Shown piece after piece: positions 22,895-35,876 of a stretch of 64,000 nt of DNA. The DNA comes from Earliella scabrosa (taxonomy: Eukaryota; Basidiomycota; Agaricomycetes; Polyporales; Polyporaceae): assembly GCA_022605405.1 (NCBI GenBank), contig JABYQQ010000001.1, positions 4,464,001 to 4,528,000 on the forward strand, written 5' to 3'. Below the pieces are notes generated by a model, which saw only the letters and a program-made list of their open reading frames with translations, had not been told where the DNA came from and made no database searches. Position 1 is the stretch's first letter. Each line of letters starts with the position of its first letter. Both the position numbers and the translations under genes were made by a program.

Positions 22895-24037
22895 TCAGGG
22901 ACAGTCAATCCCGCTTCGGTAGTCGCTCGGAGGCCGTTCAAAGAAATTCGTCTTCGTGGAGGCGGCGATCGACTCCATGAAGGGGAACTATGAGCGGTGG
23001 AGTCAGTTCGGTTGGCATAAGAGACTGAGAGACTGCGCGCACAGGGTTAGGCTTGCCGTAGAGGACAGGGAACCCGAGACTCATGAGAAGAACGTCTGCG
23101 ATATGCCGCACGTAATCTCCCATGAGATCGGAGTTCATGCCGATGAGGGGACGCGGCAGTGCGGCTTGCAAAGGAGTCAATGAATGAGTATGCCAGGATG
23201 ATGGAGTGCGTACCGCCGAAGAAAGCTATCTCAATGCGCACTGCTTCGTCCACCATACCGTAAACCACGTCCTTGGGAACGGTGGCATGAAGGAGCTTGT
23301 ATAAGAGACAGGCAAACTGCACGTGAGTGCCCTCGTCCCGTGCAATCATCACGTTGGCTTGAACCAGGCCTGGCATTAGACCGCGCATGCGTAGCCAAAA
23401 GATTGCAGCGAAGGAGGAAGAAAAGAATATTCCTTCCACGATACTGAATGCAACGAGCCGGGTTGGAAAGCCGACGACGGAAGACTCAATCCATTTAGTG
23501 CACCAATCGCATTTGGCCTGCACGACCGGATTGTGCGTGATGGACGAGAACAGGCGACGCTGGTCTGAGATATTCGGCACCAGCTCTTGTACCATGCGAC
23601 TGTAGACCTCTGCATGGACATTCTCTCTAACAGAATCTGAGCATGAGGATGAAGGATCACAGGAGGACTTACATCATGATTTGAACACCATAGAAACAAC
23701 GCGCCTCTGGTATTTGGATCTCTGCGCAAAATCGCTGGGCGAGATTCTCCACAACCAAACCATCCGCGGCGGTGAAGAAACCCAGAACAACAGAGAGAAA
23801 GTCCCGCTCGTCCTCAGAGAGGTCTGCGCTCCATTGGTCGCGATCCTTCGATAGGTCTATGTCTGTAGGAGACCATATCGACCGGTGCGCATCTTTGTAT
23901 GCATTCCATATCTATTCAGAGGCGACGGTGAGTGAGATATAGAGTGTAGTAGTGAGGAAACGTGCCTCTGGATACTGGATGGGAAACAGCACGTAACGCG
24001 ACCGATCGCACTCAAGCAGTGGTTCGCACTGGGACAT
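22895..24037 (-). CDS. Ribonucleotide reductase small subunit (RNR2-like), metal centre intact
   Basis: R2 subunit, which houses the di-iron/tyrosyl radical cofactor for R1. Five exons (24037-23966, 23911-23673, 23626-23214, 23164-23043, 22987-22895) sum to 312 codons plus stop; the first intron has a GC donor (GCACGT). Cofactor residues seen: Asp in AADGLV, Glu in PEARCFYG, Glu-x2-His-x3-Tyr in ENVHAEVY (radical Tyr), Glu in VEGIFFSSSFAAIFWL and Glu-x2-His in RDEGTHVQF. Also LIGMNSDLM and TNFFERPPSDY. It is shorter than usual (about 390-410): the N-terminal ~60 residues are absent, and the protein stops at RSGIDCP without the acidic/aromatic C-terminal R1-docking tail. An undetected last exon is possible. 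Homology is certain; partner binding is open. Confidence 0.92.
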
Positions 24038-24461
24038 GGGGGGCGAGGATAGATTGGAGAGAGGTGAGAGAACGTGGCATACCAAGGCGCAGGGCTATAT
24101 GACGAAATAGACGCACGCGGTGTCTGGGGTCCCACGTGCAAGAGTCCACGAGGACTTCGTACACCCGTATGAAATGTCCCTTCTGTCCGGCCGTGTCTTA
24201 CGTGGGTGGTTACAGAACAAGTCGACCAGGTATGTAAGTATAATACGTCACTAGGAGACATGGAATTGACGTCAGACTGCAACCTGAGGAGGCCGTTTCA
24301 CGTCACAGGAAAATTTCATGGCAGTGCGAATGCTCCGCCCTCGCTGACGTGTGCATGGTGCTACCCGATCTGTTGTACTATGACGCGTTGCTGAGTGGTG
24401 TTGGTGCTTCATACTTATATTCGTGGCTTCGGAAGCTGATCTCCGCACCTACACCACACAA
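24038..24461. other. Intergenic between divergent RNR2-like and Helitron genes
   Basis: No recognised gene. A Helitron 5' terminus (TC start) would be expected in or near this interval, but no diagnostic sequence was identifiable by eye. Confidence 0.35.
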
Positions 24462-27400
24462 TGCATCACGAAGCGTTAGAAGCGTTTGCTTCAGACATTG
24501 ATGCCGCGCGCGCACTTAACATACTGAACAATGAAGATAGTAAGTTCGAAGTGTTGAGCGAAGGGCTTCTGACATTAATGAGGGTCCTTTCATTTGACAG
24601 GCGTACTTGAGAGCGGACCCATTGCAGGGCCGTCTCACACACGCGCCGCATATGCGCGAGAATCCGAACGTGAGTGTGATGAACGGCACTGTGGGGTTTG
24701 AAGTACTTAGGATGGTCTGTAGAAGTTTGGGATGCACTCACAGGATCTCGCGCCAACGTAGATCGAACACTGTTAGGTTAGTGACACTCTGATCTTCAAG
24801 AGAAATGTCAACTGACTCTTGCCATAGGACGAGTTAATTGCGTACAGCACGACCGCCCTCTGTTTGAGTGGTGTGCAGAAGGTGATGTCGAGCTAGACAG
24901 GTCACATGAATTCGTGGCGGTTCTCTCCGCATGGGAACGTCTGTCACCGTGCTGCATGACCTTGCACTGCGACGATGTACTGATCAACGCCACTACTGAC
25001 AAATTGTTCACGATATATAGCATGTGGAGGACCGGGGACCTCCGGGAACTTGCCCACGCCCACAGTATATCTCTGATGGCACAGGAAACCAAACAGGGTC
25101 TTCGAGTGAAGATCCTGGAACATGTTTGTACGGAGGACTGCCCCACACTGGTACTCGTATTTAGCACCCTCCATGTGATGCGGTCCGAAGAGAAAGTTGC
25201 GCTCGGTCGGTCGACATTCAGTATACTTCACCACAAAGGAGATGAGTCGAGGTCTTTCATGGAGGTGGTCGACGACGATCTGCGCCGCTCGATCATACGT
25301 GAGTACCAGGAATTCATGTCTACGGCTAACTTTACAGAGCTAGTATGTGCGGTGTGTGGACGAGGAGTTCGTGAAAACGTGGCGAAGCGAATCCACGCGT
25401 CTCACGTCAAGTTGTCCTTACTCAGGAACGAAGGTTTACCTGACAAGGTGCGCCCGTCCACCTATGATTTCAATCTCTATGGCGGAGCTTTGCTGTGCCC
25501 AGATGGCCTGTCAGAGCGGTGGATGCTCGGAGAGCTGACAATGTGCGGCGTGTGTTATCGAGAAGTAGTTGAGGTGGAGAGGATGCCAAAATTGTCCCTG
25601 GCCAATTGGCTATATTATGGACGGGATGAGCTACCGGCGCCGGTGCGAGATGCCTTTAGGTGCAGCACTCAGTGCGATCGTCTATTGGTGGCAAGAGCTC
25701 GGGGTAGCAGAATATCGTTCCGATTCACAGAGCTCCAGGCGAAGAAGAAGGGGAAGGGACAGAAGGAGGAATCACGTCGTGGACATTGTGCGGCCGACCA
25801 GCGTTTCGTGAAAGGTAACGTCCTGGTGATGCCTCAGAACTCGACTACGTTCAACCAAGTATTACCGCCTCCCCCGTCTGTCATCCGTGATACTGTGTGC
25901 GCGGTCTTCATTGGGCAATCACCTCCCACCAAAGACACCATCGAGGGCCTGGGACCAATACTAGCGCGGAAGTCAAGGGTGAGTACAATCATTCAGTTTC
26001 TGGTTCAGGAGAACGACCACTACATGTGCGATACGTCGTTTCATGGGTATTCAGCGCGGAATATGGACCTGTTATTCGAAGGGCAGATGTTAGAGAACGA
26101 CGAGGGCGTCCCGTGCGCGATGGAGATAGGGTATGTGAGGGACGCTGATGGGACACGCAGTGTAGGCTCAGACTACACGAACCGTGGACGTATGCCGGAG
26201 CCGCCACTCACGGGCAACGAGGTCCTTATGGAGAATGTTGGTTATACGTCCGGGGATGACTCGCCGGTCTCGTATAGGGATATGAAAATGAAGGCACTCA
26301 TGCACTGCTTGGCAGGAGGCAAGTTCGTACAGTCCAGGGCGGGAGATAGATTTATACCTGACTTCGAGAATCCAAGTCTCATGACATGGATGTTCCCCCA
26401 TCTGGATCCATGGGGTATCGGTGGATTTCATCAAGAAGAGCGGCTGATACCTCTGTCGATGGAGGAGCAGCTGCGCTATCTGTTGGAGCTGCACAAGAGT
26501 CCTTTTGCCAAGGACGCAGACTTTGCATTCGTCTACTATAACATCTTGCAGAAGAAGCAGGTATGTGATTCTGTGAAGTTCAAGGTCAAAGCCTCCCAGC
26601 AACGGGAGATCGTCAATCGCCTACTGAGTGTGGATAGAGATCTATTGGGGAGGCTAATCGAGAGTTACAGAAGGAACCCAGGTTACGAACCAAGTAGTAT
26701 GGATGAGAAGTCATTACTTGCCTTGGTGAACAAGGTAGGCGCAGTTCTCCATGATATACCTGGCACTTCTGGGTACAAGATCAAGATGCGTAACGAAATC
26801 CGTGGGCTTGTGACTCATCTGGGTACCCCCGCCTTCTTCATTACACTGAACCCCTCAGACATACACCATCCTCTCGTGAGGCTATTCGCCGGAGAGAATA
26901 TTCAATTAGAGGACATCGAATCGGGCGAGGAGTTGAGCGAGTGGGGTCGACGATTGCTCGTAGCTCGTAATCCAGGGGCGTGTGCTAAATTCTTCCATAC
27001 AGTTATCTCTTCATTCATCAGCGTCATTCTTCGTTACGGACGGAAAGATCGAGGCCTACTGGGTGTGTGTTCGGGATACTACGGTACGGTGGAGACTCAG
27101 GCCCGGGGAACGTTACATTGCCATTTCTTGATTTGGATCAAGGGTCACCCTTCCCCTCAAAAAATGCGGGATCTAATGGTGAATGACGAAGAATATCAGA
27201 AGGACATGTTCGTCTGGTTGGAGAGCTTAATCAAATGTGAGCTCATTGGTTCTACTGGCGTTGTCTCGGAGCACAGCGGTCAGACATTGCAGCGCCCGAG
27301 ATACTCCGAGGGAGATGGATATGTACACCCAGGAATGCGACCAGGACCGATGGTCCATGAGTACACACCAACACAATTCAAAGTCATGTATGATGATTTT

Positions 27401-30400
27401 GTGAATGAGCTGGTGCAGCAGTTCAATTGGCACGAGCACGCCGATACTTGCTGGAAGTACCTGAGGAAAGGACAGTCTAAAACCGATGCAAACTGTAGGA
27501 TGCGCATGGACGGGTCTACTAGGGCAACAACAGTCATCGACGATGAAACTGGTTCGATAATGCTGCGGCGCCTGCATCCATGGATCGCAAGTTACAACGA
27601 CTTGATCATGTTCGCTGTCAGATCGAACATGGACATAAAGCATATCGGTTCAGGTGAAGGTGCGAAGGCTCTCATATACTACATCACAGACTATATTACG
27701 AAGGCCAATCTGCCTACTGAACTGGGTCTTGCCGCCCTTCTATACGCAATCAATAGAACATCGGAGAAGTACAAGGGTGTAAGTGAATGGGAGAAGAAGA
27801 GCACAGCGGGCGCTGTCACGATTCTGATCAACAGTATGCTGAGCAAACAAGAGATGTCGCATCCCCAGATTATGAGTTATCTAGTTGGGGGTGGCGATCA
27901 CTATACAAGTCATAGATATCGTGTGCTGCACTTCGGGGCGTTCGAACGTACTGTCGTGAACTTCTGGAGGGAACATTCACCAATCATAGATGTGCATGGT
28001 GAGCGGACCGCTGAGGACGAGGTTACCGATCGCATAGACGTCGATAACGACCAGGACGATCGTTCAGTCCGTGGTGCGGCAGTTGGACGGGACAATGACG
28101 AGAATATAACGCTTGCTTTGGGGGCAGGGTCAATCTCGGCCATTAACCAGCAACAGGACTATGTATACCGTCCCTCTGATAGCGAGTTTGTCGATATGTG
28201 TCTGTATGAGTTTGTGGGATTGACCGAGAAGATCACTGTGAAGGCGGAGGAGCGCAGACTAGCAGGGAGAGTTGAGAGACAGTCGTTTGATGCGAGACGT
28301 GGCCGACCCGAGGAAGCGCGAGGGAAATTCATAGATGGGCATCCACAGTGTGAGACGCATGTACTGAGGAAGCGGGTGTTATGGGTGGTTCCGGTGATAC
28401 TAGGGGACAGAATACCGCGGCGCGACAGGTCAGAAGATGAGAAGGAGCTGTGGGCGCGGACCATGATCATGTTCTTCTTGCCATGGAGATGTCCCGGGGA
28501 CATGAGACGAGCGACTGAGACGTGGTCCGAAGCGTACGACCGAAAAGAACACCTCATAAAAGAGGGTTATAAGAGTATAATGGAGAACATGAATGTGTTG
28601 TCTGAGTGCAAAGATGCGCGGGATCGAGTCAGTAGGATGCGAGCCGCGAGATTGAACGGCTCACCTAGAGAAACTGGGTCTGTATCTTGTCCTCATATCA
28701 ATAGGGATGGAGATGAGCCGGGAAATGAACCGACGGGGATTGAATTAGACGGAGAGCCGGAGGAGCCGACCGAAGAAGATGCACTGGGGAGCTTAGACGC
28801 TTTGGTGACTCTGCCAACCCGGTTATCGCTGGACTTGTGTTATGCCGCAGGGGAGCAGTCAATCGTGGAGCCGGCGTACGGAAGTGCCACAGTCACTAGT
28901 GACGCCGATAGAGCTTCTCTCGCAGACGAGCAACGGCGTATGATTGACTTGAAGCGCAAGCGGCGACCAGAACCGGAGGACGACGGTGGAGATAGCCACA
29001 GACACACTCGGCGCCGAGGAAATCAGGATCCCGTTATGGAGATAGGAAGTCTAGCTGAGTCTGATGATGTCGGAACGAGCAGTGGAAGGCACATGGCAAC
29101 AGACCCAGACTATATCCTAGGGTTCGCTAGCCACATCGTGTCGGAGTTTGGCCTAGATGGGAATGAAGAACAGCGTCGAGCATTCGATATAGTGGCTCGA
29201 CATGTGGCGGACGGCGACAACCAGCTTCTAATGTATATTGGTGGTGTAGGTGGAACAGGGAAATCCCACGTCGTGAATGCCATTCTAAAACTCTTCGAGT
29301 TGACCGGACGGCGAGAGGAAATCCAGGTGGCTGCGCCTACGGGCGCGGCGGCAATCCTCATTGGTGGATATACGATCCATTCATTGGTGATGTTGCCAGA
29401 CCGGAAGGGATTCGACTGTGGAGAGCTGCAGAGTTTATGGGCAAAAGTGACATACCTGATTATAGACGAGGTGTCTATGATAGGTGCGAGACTCATGAGT
29501 CAGATTTCCAACAGACTACAACGAGCCAAAGGGATGTCGGCAACAGCCGGGGACCTACCATTCGGGGGCGTCAACGTAATATTTACCGGCGACTTCGGAC
29601 AACTTCGGCCGGTGCACGACAGCCCTTTGTTCAAACACGAACTTGTCCGCAGCCCTGAACTTCAGAGGGCAAGTACCTTGGCCGACGTCAGTCCGTTAAA
29701 GGGTGTGTACCTGTGGAGGTTGGTGAACACAGTTGTGTTGCTGACGAAGAACCAGAGGCAAAAGGAAGATGCTGAGTACGCAGAGCTGTTATGTCGAGTG
29801 AGAATTGGCACACAGAGGTCAGGACGGGATCGAGCAGCGGACAAGGACTTCTCTAAGTTACAGGAGAGGCTCTTACAGAACATCAGGAGACGTCACGGTA
29901 GGCATGAGCTACGGAAATTCAAGGATGCGCCTATTATCGTAGGAACAAGGCGCCTCCGCAACCTCCTCAATGCTCGGCTTCTCCGTCACCACGCAGCTCG
30001 CATTGGTGCTATTCTTGGTGAGTATCGCTCAAGAGACTATGTGCGAGGAGATGATCCTTGTACTGCTGACAAGAAGGCGTTGTGGCAATTGCAGAACACA
30101 TCAACTATGGACTGTCCGGGGCGTTTAGAGTTGTTTCCAGGGATGCGGGTCATGGTTCAGGAGAACTTAGCGTTCACCAATAACGTGGTCAACGGTGCCA
30201 TCGGAACAGTTCGTGACATCAAGTACGAGGAGGAAGATGGCATTCGGTATCCAACAGTGGTGTATGTGGAGATTACCGGAGCTGGGCGGATCTGCGGACG
30301 CGGTGATGATGATATAGTCCCAATTTTCCCCGAGCGGCGCACCTTCGACTGGATAAGGACGACAGGAAGGGACGGGAACCGCGTGGATGTAGTCAAGGTA

Positions 30401-30703
30401 ACACGTATGCAGTTACCTATTTTACCTGCTTACTGTTTCACAGATTACAAGGCCCAAGGACGATCCTTGGAGTACGCGATACTGGATCTCAAGAGTGTGA
30501 AATCACTACAAGGGGCTTACGTGATGCTGTCTAGGGTGAAGAACTTACGGGGAATGGCGATCATGCGCAGCTTCCACCAGAGGAAAGTGTTTCGATGCCT
30601 TACAGGAGAAGTCAGAGAAGAATTTGCAAGATTGGATTCCCTGGATAGGCAAACCGAGCGCCGCCATCGCAGGAACGTCATGGAGTCACAGTTGAACTTG
30701 TAA
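24462..30703 (+). CDS. Helitron Rep/helicase (HUH endonuclease plus Pif1-type helicase)
   Basis: Rolling-circle transposase. The main exon is open from about 24829 to the stop at 30703, over 1,950 codons. Small upstream exons starting at ATG 24462 are plausible but tentative. Domains in order of the main exon: SAP-like LRELAHAHSISL; Cys-rich DUF6570-like region (GALLCPDG, MCGVCY); Helitron Rep domain with FFITLNPSDIHHPL, the HUH motif GTLHCHFLIW and the two-Tyr motif YYITDYITK; then Pif1 helicase with GGVGGTGKS (Walker A), LIIDEVSMIG (Walker B), GDFGQLRPV, PGMRVMVQENLAF and the C-terminal YKAQGRSL...AYVMLSRV block. All key motifs are intact with no stop or frameshift, so this may be recently active. 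Confidence 0.92.
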
Positions 30704-30761
30704 CGTCAATAACGGAAGTTCCAGAGGTCCCAAGCACGCCAGATAAGGCAATCTCCCTATG

Positions 30762-30785
30762 CACACGCCTGTGGTTCGTCCCTAG
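30762..30785 (+). other. Candidate Helitron 3' terminus
   Basis: A short hairpin CACA-CGCC-TGTG (30762-30773) is followed 8 nt later by CTAG and then T. Helitrons end in a small hairpin near CTRR and insert before T. The 4-bp stem is weak, so this is a candidate only. Confidence 0.25.
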
Positions 30786-31229
30786 TGGAAATCGGTGAAC
30801 GATGGGAGGATAGAGCAGTGTCTACCGATCGAAGCGCCACAAATATCGATCTGGGCAAGGCGAAATCGTCATCCGTCGTCACAAAAGGGGGTATTGCATC
30901 ATGGATACTTATGACGAACGGTCCGGCATGGATCAATGGGAACGTCCCCCGATCGAGCCTGGCGTGATACGTCCCTCTCTAAAGGTGAGTACTCAGACAT
31001 TAGCAGGACTACAGATGTGGAGCTACATCCTCGCATATATGAATCTGCCCGGGGACAGACACCGTGTTGGATGGCCAAGAGCAGCCGCGCTCTTCACGTC
31101 TGTTTCTATCTCTCAGCATGACCACGGTATGAGCCGACCATAGGCACATTAAGACGTTATTGATTGTTGGGTTCTTAGGTTGCACCTTTTTCCTCGACGT
31201 ACTCGGCTGAACGTGTCGAAGTGGACTCG

Positions 31230-32388
31230 ATGTCGTCCAGATCGTCGTCTACTGGAAGGAACATTACGACGTACGGAATCCTATCCTCTTCCTGTATCAT
31301 CACAACTAATCGTCTGCAGTCTTGTCGCTGAATTGCAGGGGATGTTCGCCGACGAGATGGACATAGTATCTCTGCTACAGTGGCGCGCCGCCTGCCGAGT
31401 GAACTACGAGAACGCGGTTGGTTCACTAAGGCGGTTCCTGATGAAGGTCATCGGGCACTTCTTCAAGCACCCATCGGTCATCCTTTCGCAGCTATCGGCG
31501 TCTCGCGCTGTCGTCGGAGGGATCGCGGCGCTGCGGTTCATCCTTCGAGATGCCTCCGTCGTGAGCGATACACTCCAGATTTACACCACCGGCATGTGGT
31601 ATCACCGTCTTCTCGACATGGTCAAGCATCATTCCAAGACTCGAGAAGACGTTGTCGCGAGCTGGAGTCCTGGCGTTCGACCGACCCATGTTTCAGAGCG
31701 CGACATCCGGGCGCAGACCTTCATGACCCTTCACAACGGCCGAACGGTTGTGGTTTACCAGACCGCTGCTGCTAGTCCGTGTTCTGCGATCTGCCGGTCG
31801 CCGGTCTCTGCGTTAATGACATTCGTCACGGAGCACACCTTTGGGTGTGCGTACCCTCGCCTCACACTCCGACGCCGCGCTTTGCTATGCGATCTACGTC
31901 TCACAAATCCAATGGCAGGCGATCGTGCGGCTTTCGATGCACTGGGCGCGGCTGGCTTCAATTTTGCACTTCGTGCAGGGGTGTGGGAGGATTTGAGGCG
32001 GTCCGCACGTCGAGAAGGCGAGGATGATCCAGATATGTGCCTTCGTCGACTGTACCTATGCCCACAGCAAGGAAGGTACTTTGGAGACCGAGGTTCCTTC
32101 GTCGGTTTCTTAGATCCTCTCTCGTCTCCCCCTTCGAGTCTCTCCAGAAGAGCCATCCCACCGTTCGGGCCCATGATCGCTTGGCGTCTATCCTCATCAT
32201 TCAACTGCTCCGAACATTGTGATAGAGCAGATCCGGTGCTGCACGAGTGGTTGGTGTCAACACCCACGATGTTATTACACGACTCGCGGAACGGTATTTC
32301 GTATGCTGGCGTCCGCATACAGAATAAAAGAACCGATGAGAACGAACGCCGGGCCAGAGGCAGAGGAAAACGAGGGACATCGGTGTGA
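31230..32388 (+). CDS. F-box-like / NTase-like family protein, copy 3
   Basis: Two exons (31230-31270; 31320-32388) joined by a 49-nt phase-2 intron sum to 370 codons including stop. Features in order: F-box-like LVAELQGMFADEMDIVSLLQ then WRAACR; GGIAALRFILRDAS; a degenerate acidic site LQIYTT; FVTEHTFGCAYPRLTLRRR; C-terminal signature LCPQQGRYFGDRGSFVGFLD; and a final DPVLHEWLVSTP block. The last ~35 residues are basic (RRARGRGKRG). It is closest to the 47.6 kb copy, sharing both the FADxMD and the HEWLVSTP text. Only 0.5 kb separates it from the Helitron stop; a separate short ORF at 30901 may be an alternative first exon. Confidence 0.82.
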
Positions 32389-35300
32389 GGGAGCCATGCA
32401 TGGCGAGGTGAGTGCTGCTTACCGATCGGTAGCGGTGTAGGTATCTGACGCGGATCTAGGAAGTAACGGTATTGCGAGCTTGTGACTACGCATGTAATAC
32501 ACCCAGAGCGACATAGGCCCGTATTGTGCATCACCCTCAGAGATCGGGACTACTGACATGATATGTATTTACTTTCCATTGATGTTGTCGGACTTTGTGA
32601 TACCGACTATATTAGAGATCCGAGGTCAGAGGTGGACTCGGTGACATCGCACGAACGAGCTGCGCACCTTAGACGCCTCCATGGTTTATGAGTTGCACAA
32701 GTCCTCGCCGAATCCACCGTCACCACGCCGTCCGGTGCGCCGCCCACTGCTCGTTGCCGGCTTCAGCCTGTCGGCGCTCCTCGGCTGCGCGCGCCTCTCC
32801 TTTTCTAGGGCGCTTCTTCGCTTCGGCGGCGGCGCGTTGTTTACTGCGGCGTTGCTCGATTCGCTCTGCGTCCTTGCAGCGCGACTCCTCAAAGGCGCGG
32901 CCGTGGTCGGTGCGCAGGGCACGCTCGCAATCGTGTTCGGCACCCTAGGCATGGAGCGTCAGCAGGAAGGAGCTGACGCGGGACAGAAGCTGCTCACCAA
33001 GATGCCTGACGAACGTTCGCACAGTGGTGGGTGCGAAGGTTGAAAGGTCGGAGAGACCCTGATAGCGCTAGAGAATGGTCATCGTGAGCGATGGGGGGGT
33101 TGCTGATGCTGGAGCACGACGGCGTTGCAGTGCGATGAACACGACGAACAGATGCGTCGTCGCCTGCAGTTTCTGCAGTTTCTGGGGAGCTGCACAAGAC
33201 AGTCAGAGTCAGCGGAATGTCCTCAGTCATAGCCTGCATGCGTACCTCGTCGCGGATGTCATAGTTCTCCTAAATGCCCCACGTAGACGTGTCAGAGTAA
33301 GCAGGGAGAGCGACCAAGAGTGCGATAACGAGTAGGGTAGACGGGGTATCTTGGTGTCCACAGGAATGGGCGTCGCCCCTTGTCCTTCTGCAGCATGCCA
33401 ACAAGGCGTGGACGGTACTGACGTATTAGTTACACGATCAATAGAGGTCAGCGAAAATTTATAATGCCTTAAGAGAACGAGCTCACAGATATAATGGGCT
33501 CTACATCATCTCTTCGGTACCGCTGGACAGGCTGACGAAGAAATTATCCTGCCGCGATGCACACGGGGGACTACGTCCTCTGTCAAGGTCTACCATGACA
33601 AAGGCGTCATCGGCGCCGAAAAACCCGGATGACGACGAGAGTACACGTTCTAGACCGTGAGGAGAGCGAAGGAAGACGGAGGGGATGTGGTTGACACTGG
33701 GAAAACAGCCGTGTTGACGCTAGTCGCGGGTGACGGCCATGATCGTAGAATCACGCGCAGGTGGACGGCGAATTAGAGGCATCCACCGAGCGCGCGACGA
33801 TCCCTCGTCGTCCGTAAGGCCTAAACCGATGATCGAGATCAGACATCGTGATGTCTAGAGAAGACAGTGCGCCCGGGACATACCTTGGAAAGAATCGGGT
33901 ATGACACCATGAGCACCATCGACGGCAAATTCTTCATGCGGTGCTCCTCATCCTGACTCCTGAACGGTGACCTCGGCCAGCGCATTGCATGCTGATCGAT
34001 GCGGACGGATGGTGCATCCAAGCTTGGAGGGATTCCTAAGGTACGCGTCTCCACAATCGAGACAGAGCGACGCGGAGAAGGAACCGGTGGGTAACGTACT
34101 AGGTAAACACGGGTTCCCTGTGTATAGAGTCGCCACTAAACTTGCCATAATCAGGAGGTTGCGCATGGGGCGGCGGACAAAGATAATGAAGCTTTATCAA
34201 TGTTAAAGATGACTGCGGGAGAACCCGAGTGTTCATGAGCATGGTCGAGAGCAAGGCAGGAGTGCAGGATGATATTTCTAGAGCAGAACACCAGTATCAT
34301 TTTGACAGGAAAAGAATAGAGACGAGACAACAATGAGACTTACCTTGTGGACGGGTTCGACACGAGTCACACGACGACAAGGAGAAAGACGAGGTGGAGA
34401 AGGAAGGCGACGTCCCGATCTTGTAGACAGTCGATGGTACGGAGGGAAGAGGTCACGAAGAGGGCTGGTCGAGTTCCTTGTCATCGTATGTGCAGAGCGC
34501 ATCGAGATAGAGCGTGGACGCTCTGTGAGACAGGAAGAGTGGATGAGTTGTGTAAAGAGACATTGCTCTGCGGCCGTGCTGCGGAGACAGCTGAACCGTG
34601 TGAATCGGTTGCCCACGGAACCAAACACTGTCTAACTGGCCACGTTCGGCTGACGCCGAGACCTCGGCAAACAAGCGGCGGCGTCCCTTCTCTTCGCGGC
34701 CTCCCACTCTTCGCGGTCTCCCACTCTTCGCGGCCTCCGTCTCGTCCCTACTCCAGACGAGTCTGCCCTCGCAACTCGCACGAGTAGAAGTATCGCGTGC
34801 CGAACAACATCACGCTGCGCGCACAACGCGAGACACGTCTCGTGCTGTGATATGTCTTCGTACTGTAAATACTGTGCGCGGACGCAATGATGGGGCTGCG
34901 CGCGAGGGGCGCGCCGTGATGTGCGGCTATCTGAGTTGCGCAACTTGTCCGTGAACCATCAGCACTGTTCTGGTATTAAATACTATCACTAGTTCTTACT
35001 CCCAAAACCAACCCAAGACAGACGCGATTGGCTGCAAAGCTATTGCGCGAGTAGTACTAACTGAGCAATTAAGAACAACGTCAATTCAGGCAGTCAGCCT
35101 CAGCGCCGCTGAATGAACTTCGGTTCAGATACAGATGTTAGTCTTGAGGCCTCGGGGGACGTCGCGGGAGGCCACTGTCACCTATTCGCTGAGAGCTCAG
35201 GATCGATCGAACAGGATATATCCAGTCCACACTCCCGGCACTGCTCATTGTTGTATCACGGTGACGCCACCATCGGTTCGGGGCCCGGATCGACTGCACA

Positions 35301-35876
35301 GCAATAGCAAACAATCGGAGGCTGTGCGACGATCGCAGACTACGCACCAGATAAAGTGGCACGTACAGGCCTCTAAGTAATTCCAGTGCTTGTTTGTTCT
35401 CGGACTAAGCCTAATTTCATCTCCGCCCGGAGATCCGAGATTCCGCGCGATCAAGACAAATTGACACGGACCGCAACAATGAAGGTCCAGGAACGAAAGT
35501 CTTACGAAATGATGTACTATTCAGTGTGACATACAGGTTTCATCTAAAGCAGAGCAGCCACTCTGACCGACTCCGTCAAGGAAATTCTTACCTATCTTGT
35601 GAGTATCTGCACATTAGCACAAGGGTAGATAAATACAAGCGAGCAACATAGGGATGCAGGCGCCTTGCGTTTGGCCTCAGTCCTTGGAGTGATGACGTCA
35701 GCGAAAGGATCACGCGGTCTTCTCACGCCATGTCCTTAAGAAGGCTTGATCAGTTGCGCCGACAGCCCCAGTCCTCCTCGTCCGTGATCTTCCGCATAAC
35801 AGGTGCATTTCTTCGCTAGCCACCTCCGCAAGCCATTCCTCACGTACTACCACTCTTTGTTAGAGGCTAATCGAGT
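32389..35876. other. Long gene-poor interval
   Basis: No convincing complete gene in about 3.5 kb. A GC-rich patch at 32700-32960 has a minus-strand frame rich in Arg, Ala and Glu (for example KDAERIEQRRSKQRAAAEAK), which could be a coiled-coil fragment of an unknown gene; its ends are undefined. A short 17-nt tandem repeat lies near 34.69 kb. The remainder shows only unsupported short ORFs. Confidence 0.4.
34689..34738. repeat. 17-nt tandem repeat, three units
   Basis: Unit like TCTTCGCGGCCTCCCAC repeated three times with one or two substitutions. It lies in non-coding sequence. Small simple expansion. Confidence 0.7.

Noticed and set aside
226..24037. The mix of RNR subunits, kinase and MYND proteins as an integrated giant-virus segment
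   Set aside because: RNR1-A, RNR1-B, RNR2-like, the kinase and the MYND genes are full of short spliceosomal introns, and no capsid, polymerase or packaging gene was seen. Duplicated host genes explain the data better, though an ancient origin is not excluded by eye.
32681..33043. Plus-strand ORF with hydrophobic Ala/Leu runs as a membrane protein
   Set aside because: It is the complement of an Arg/Ala/Glu-rich, more protein-like frame; the hydrophobic text is probably a shadow of GC-rich DNA.
33839..34206. ORF pair with Cys-containing translation (LCLDCGDAY) as a zinc-finger protein
   Set aside because: The cysteines do not complete any known finger pattern and no splice partner was found.
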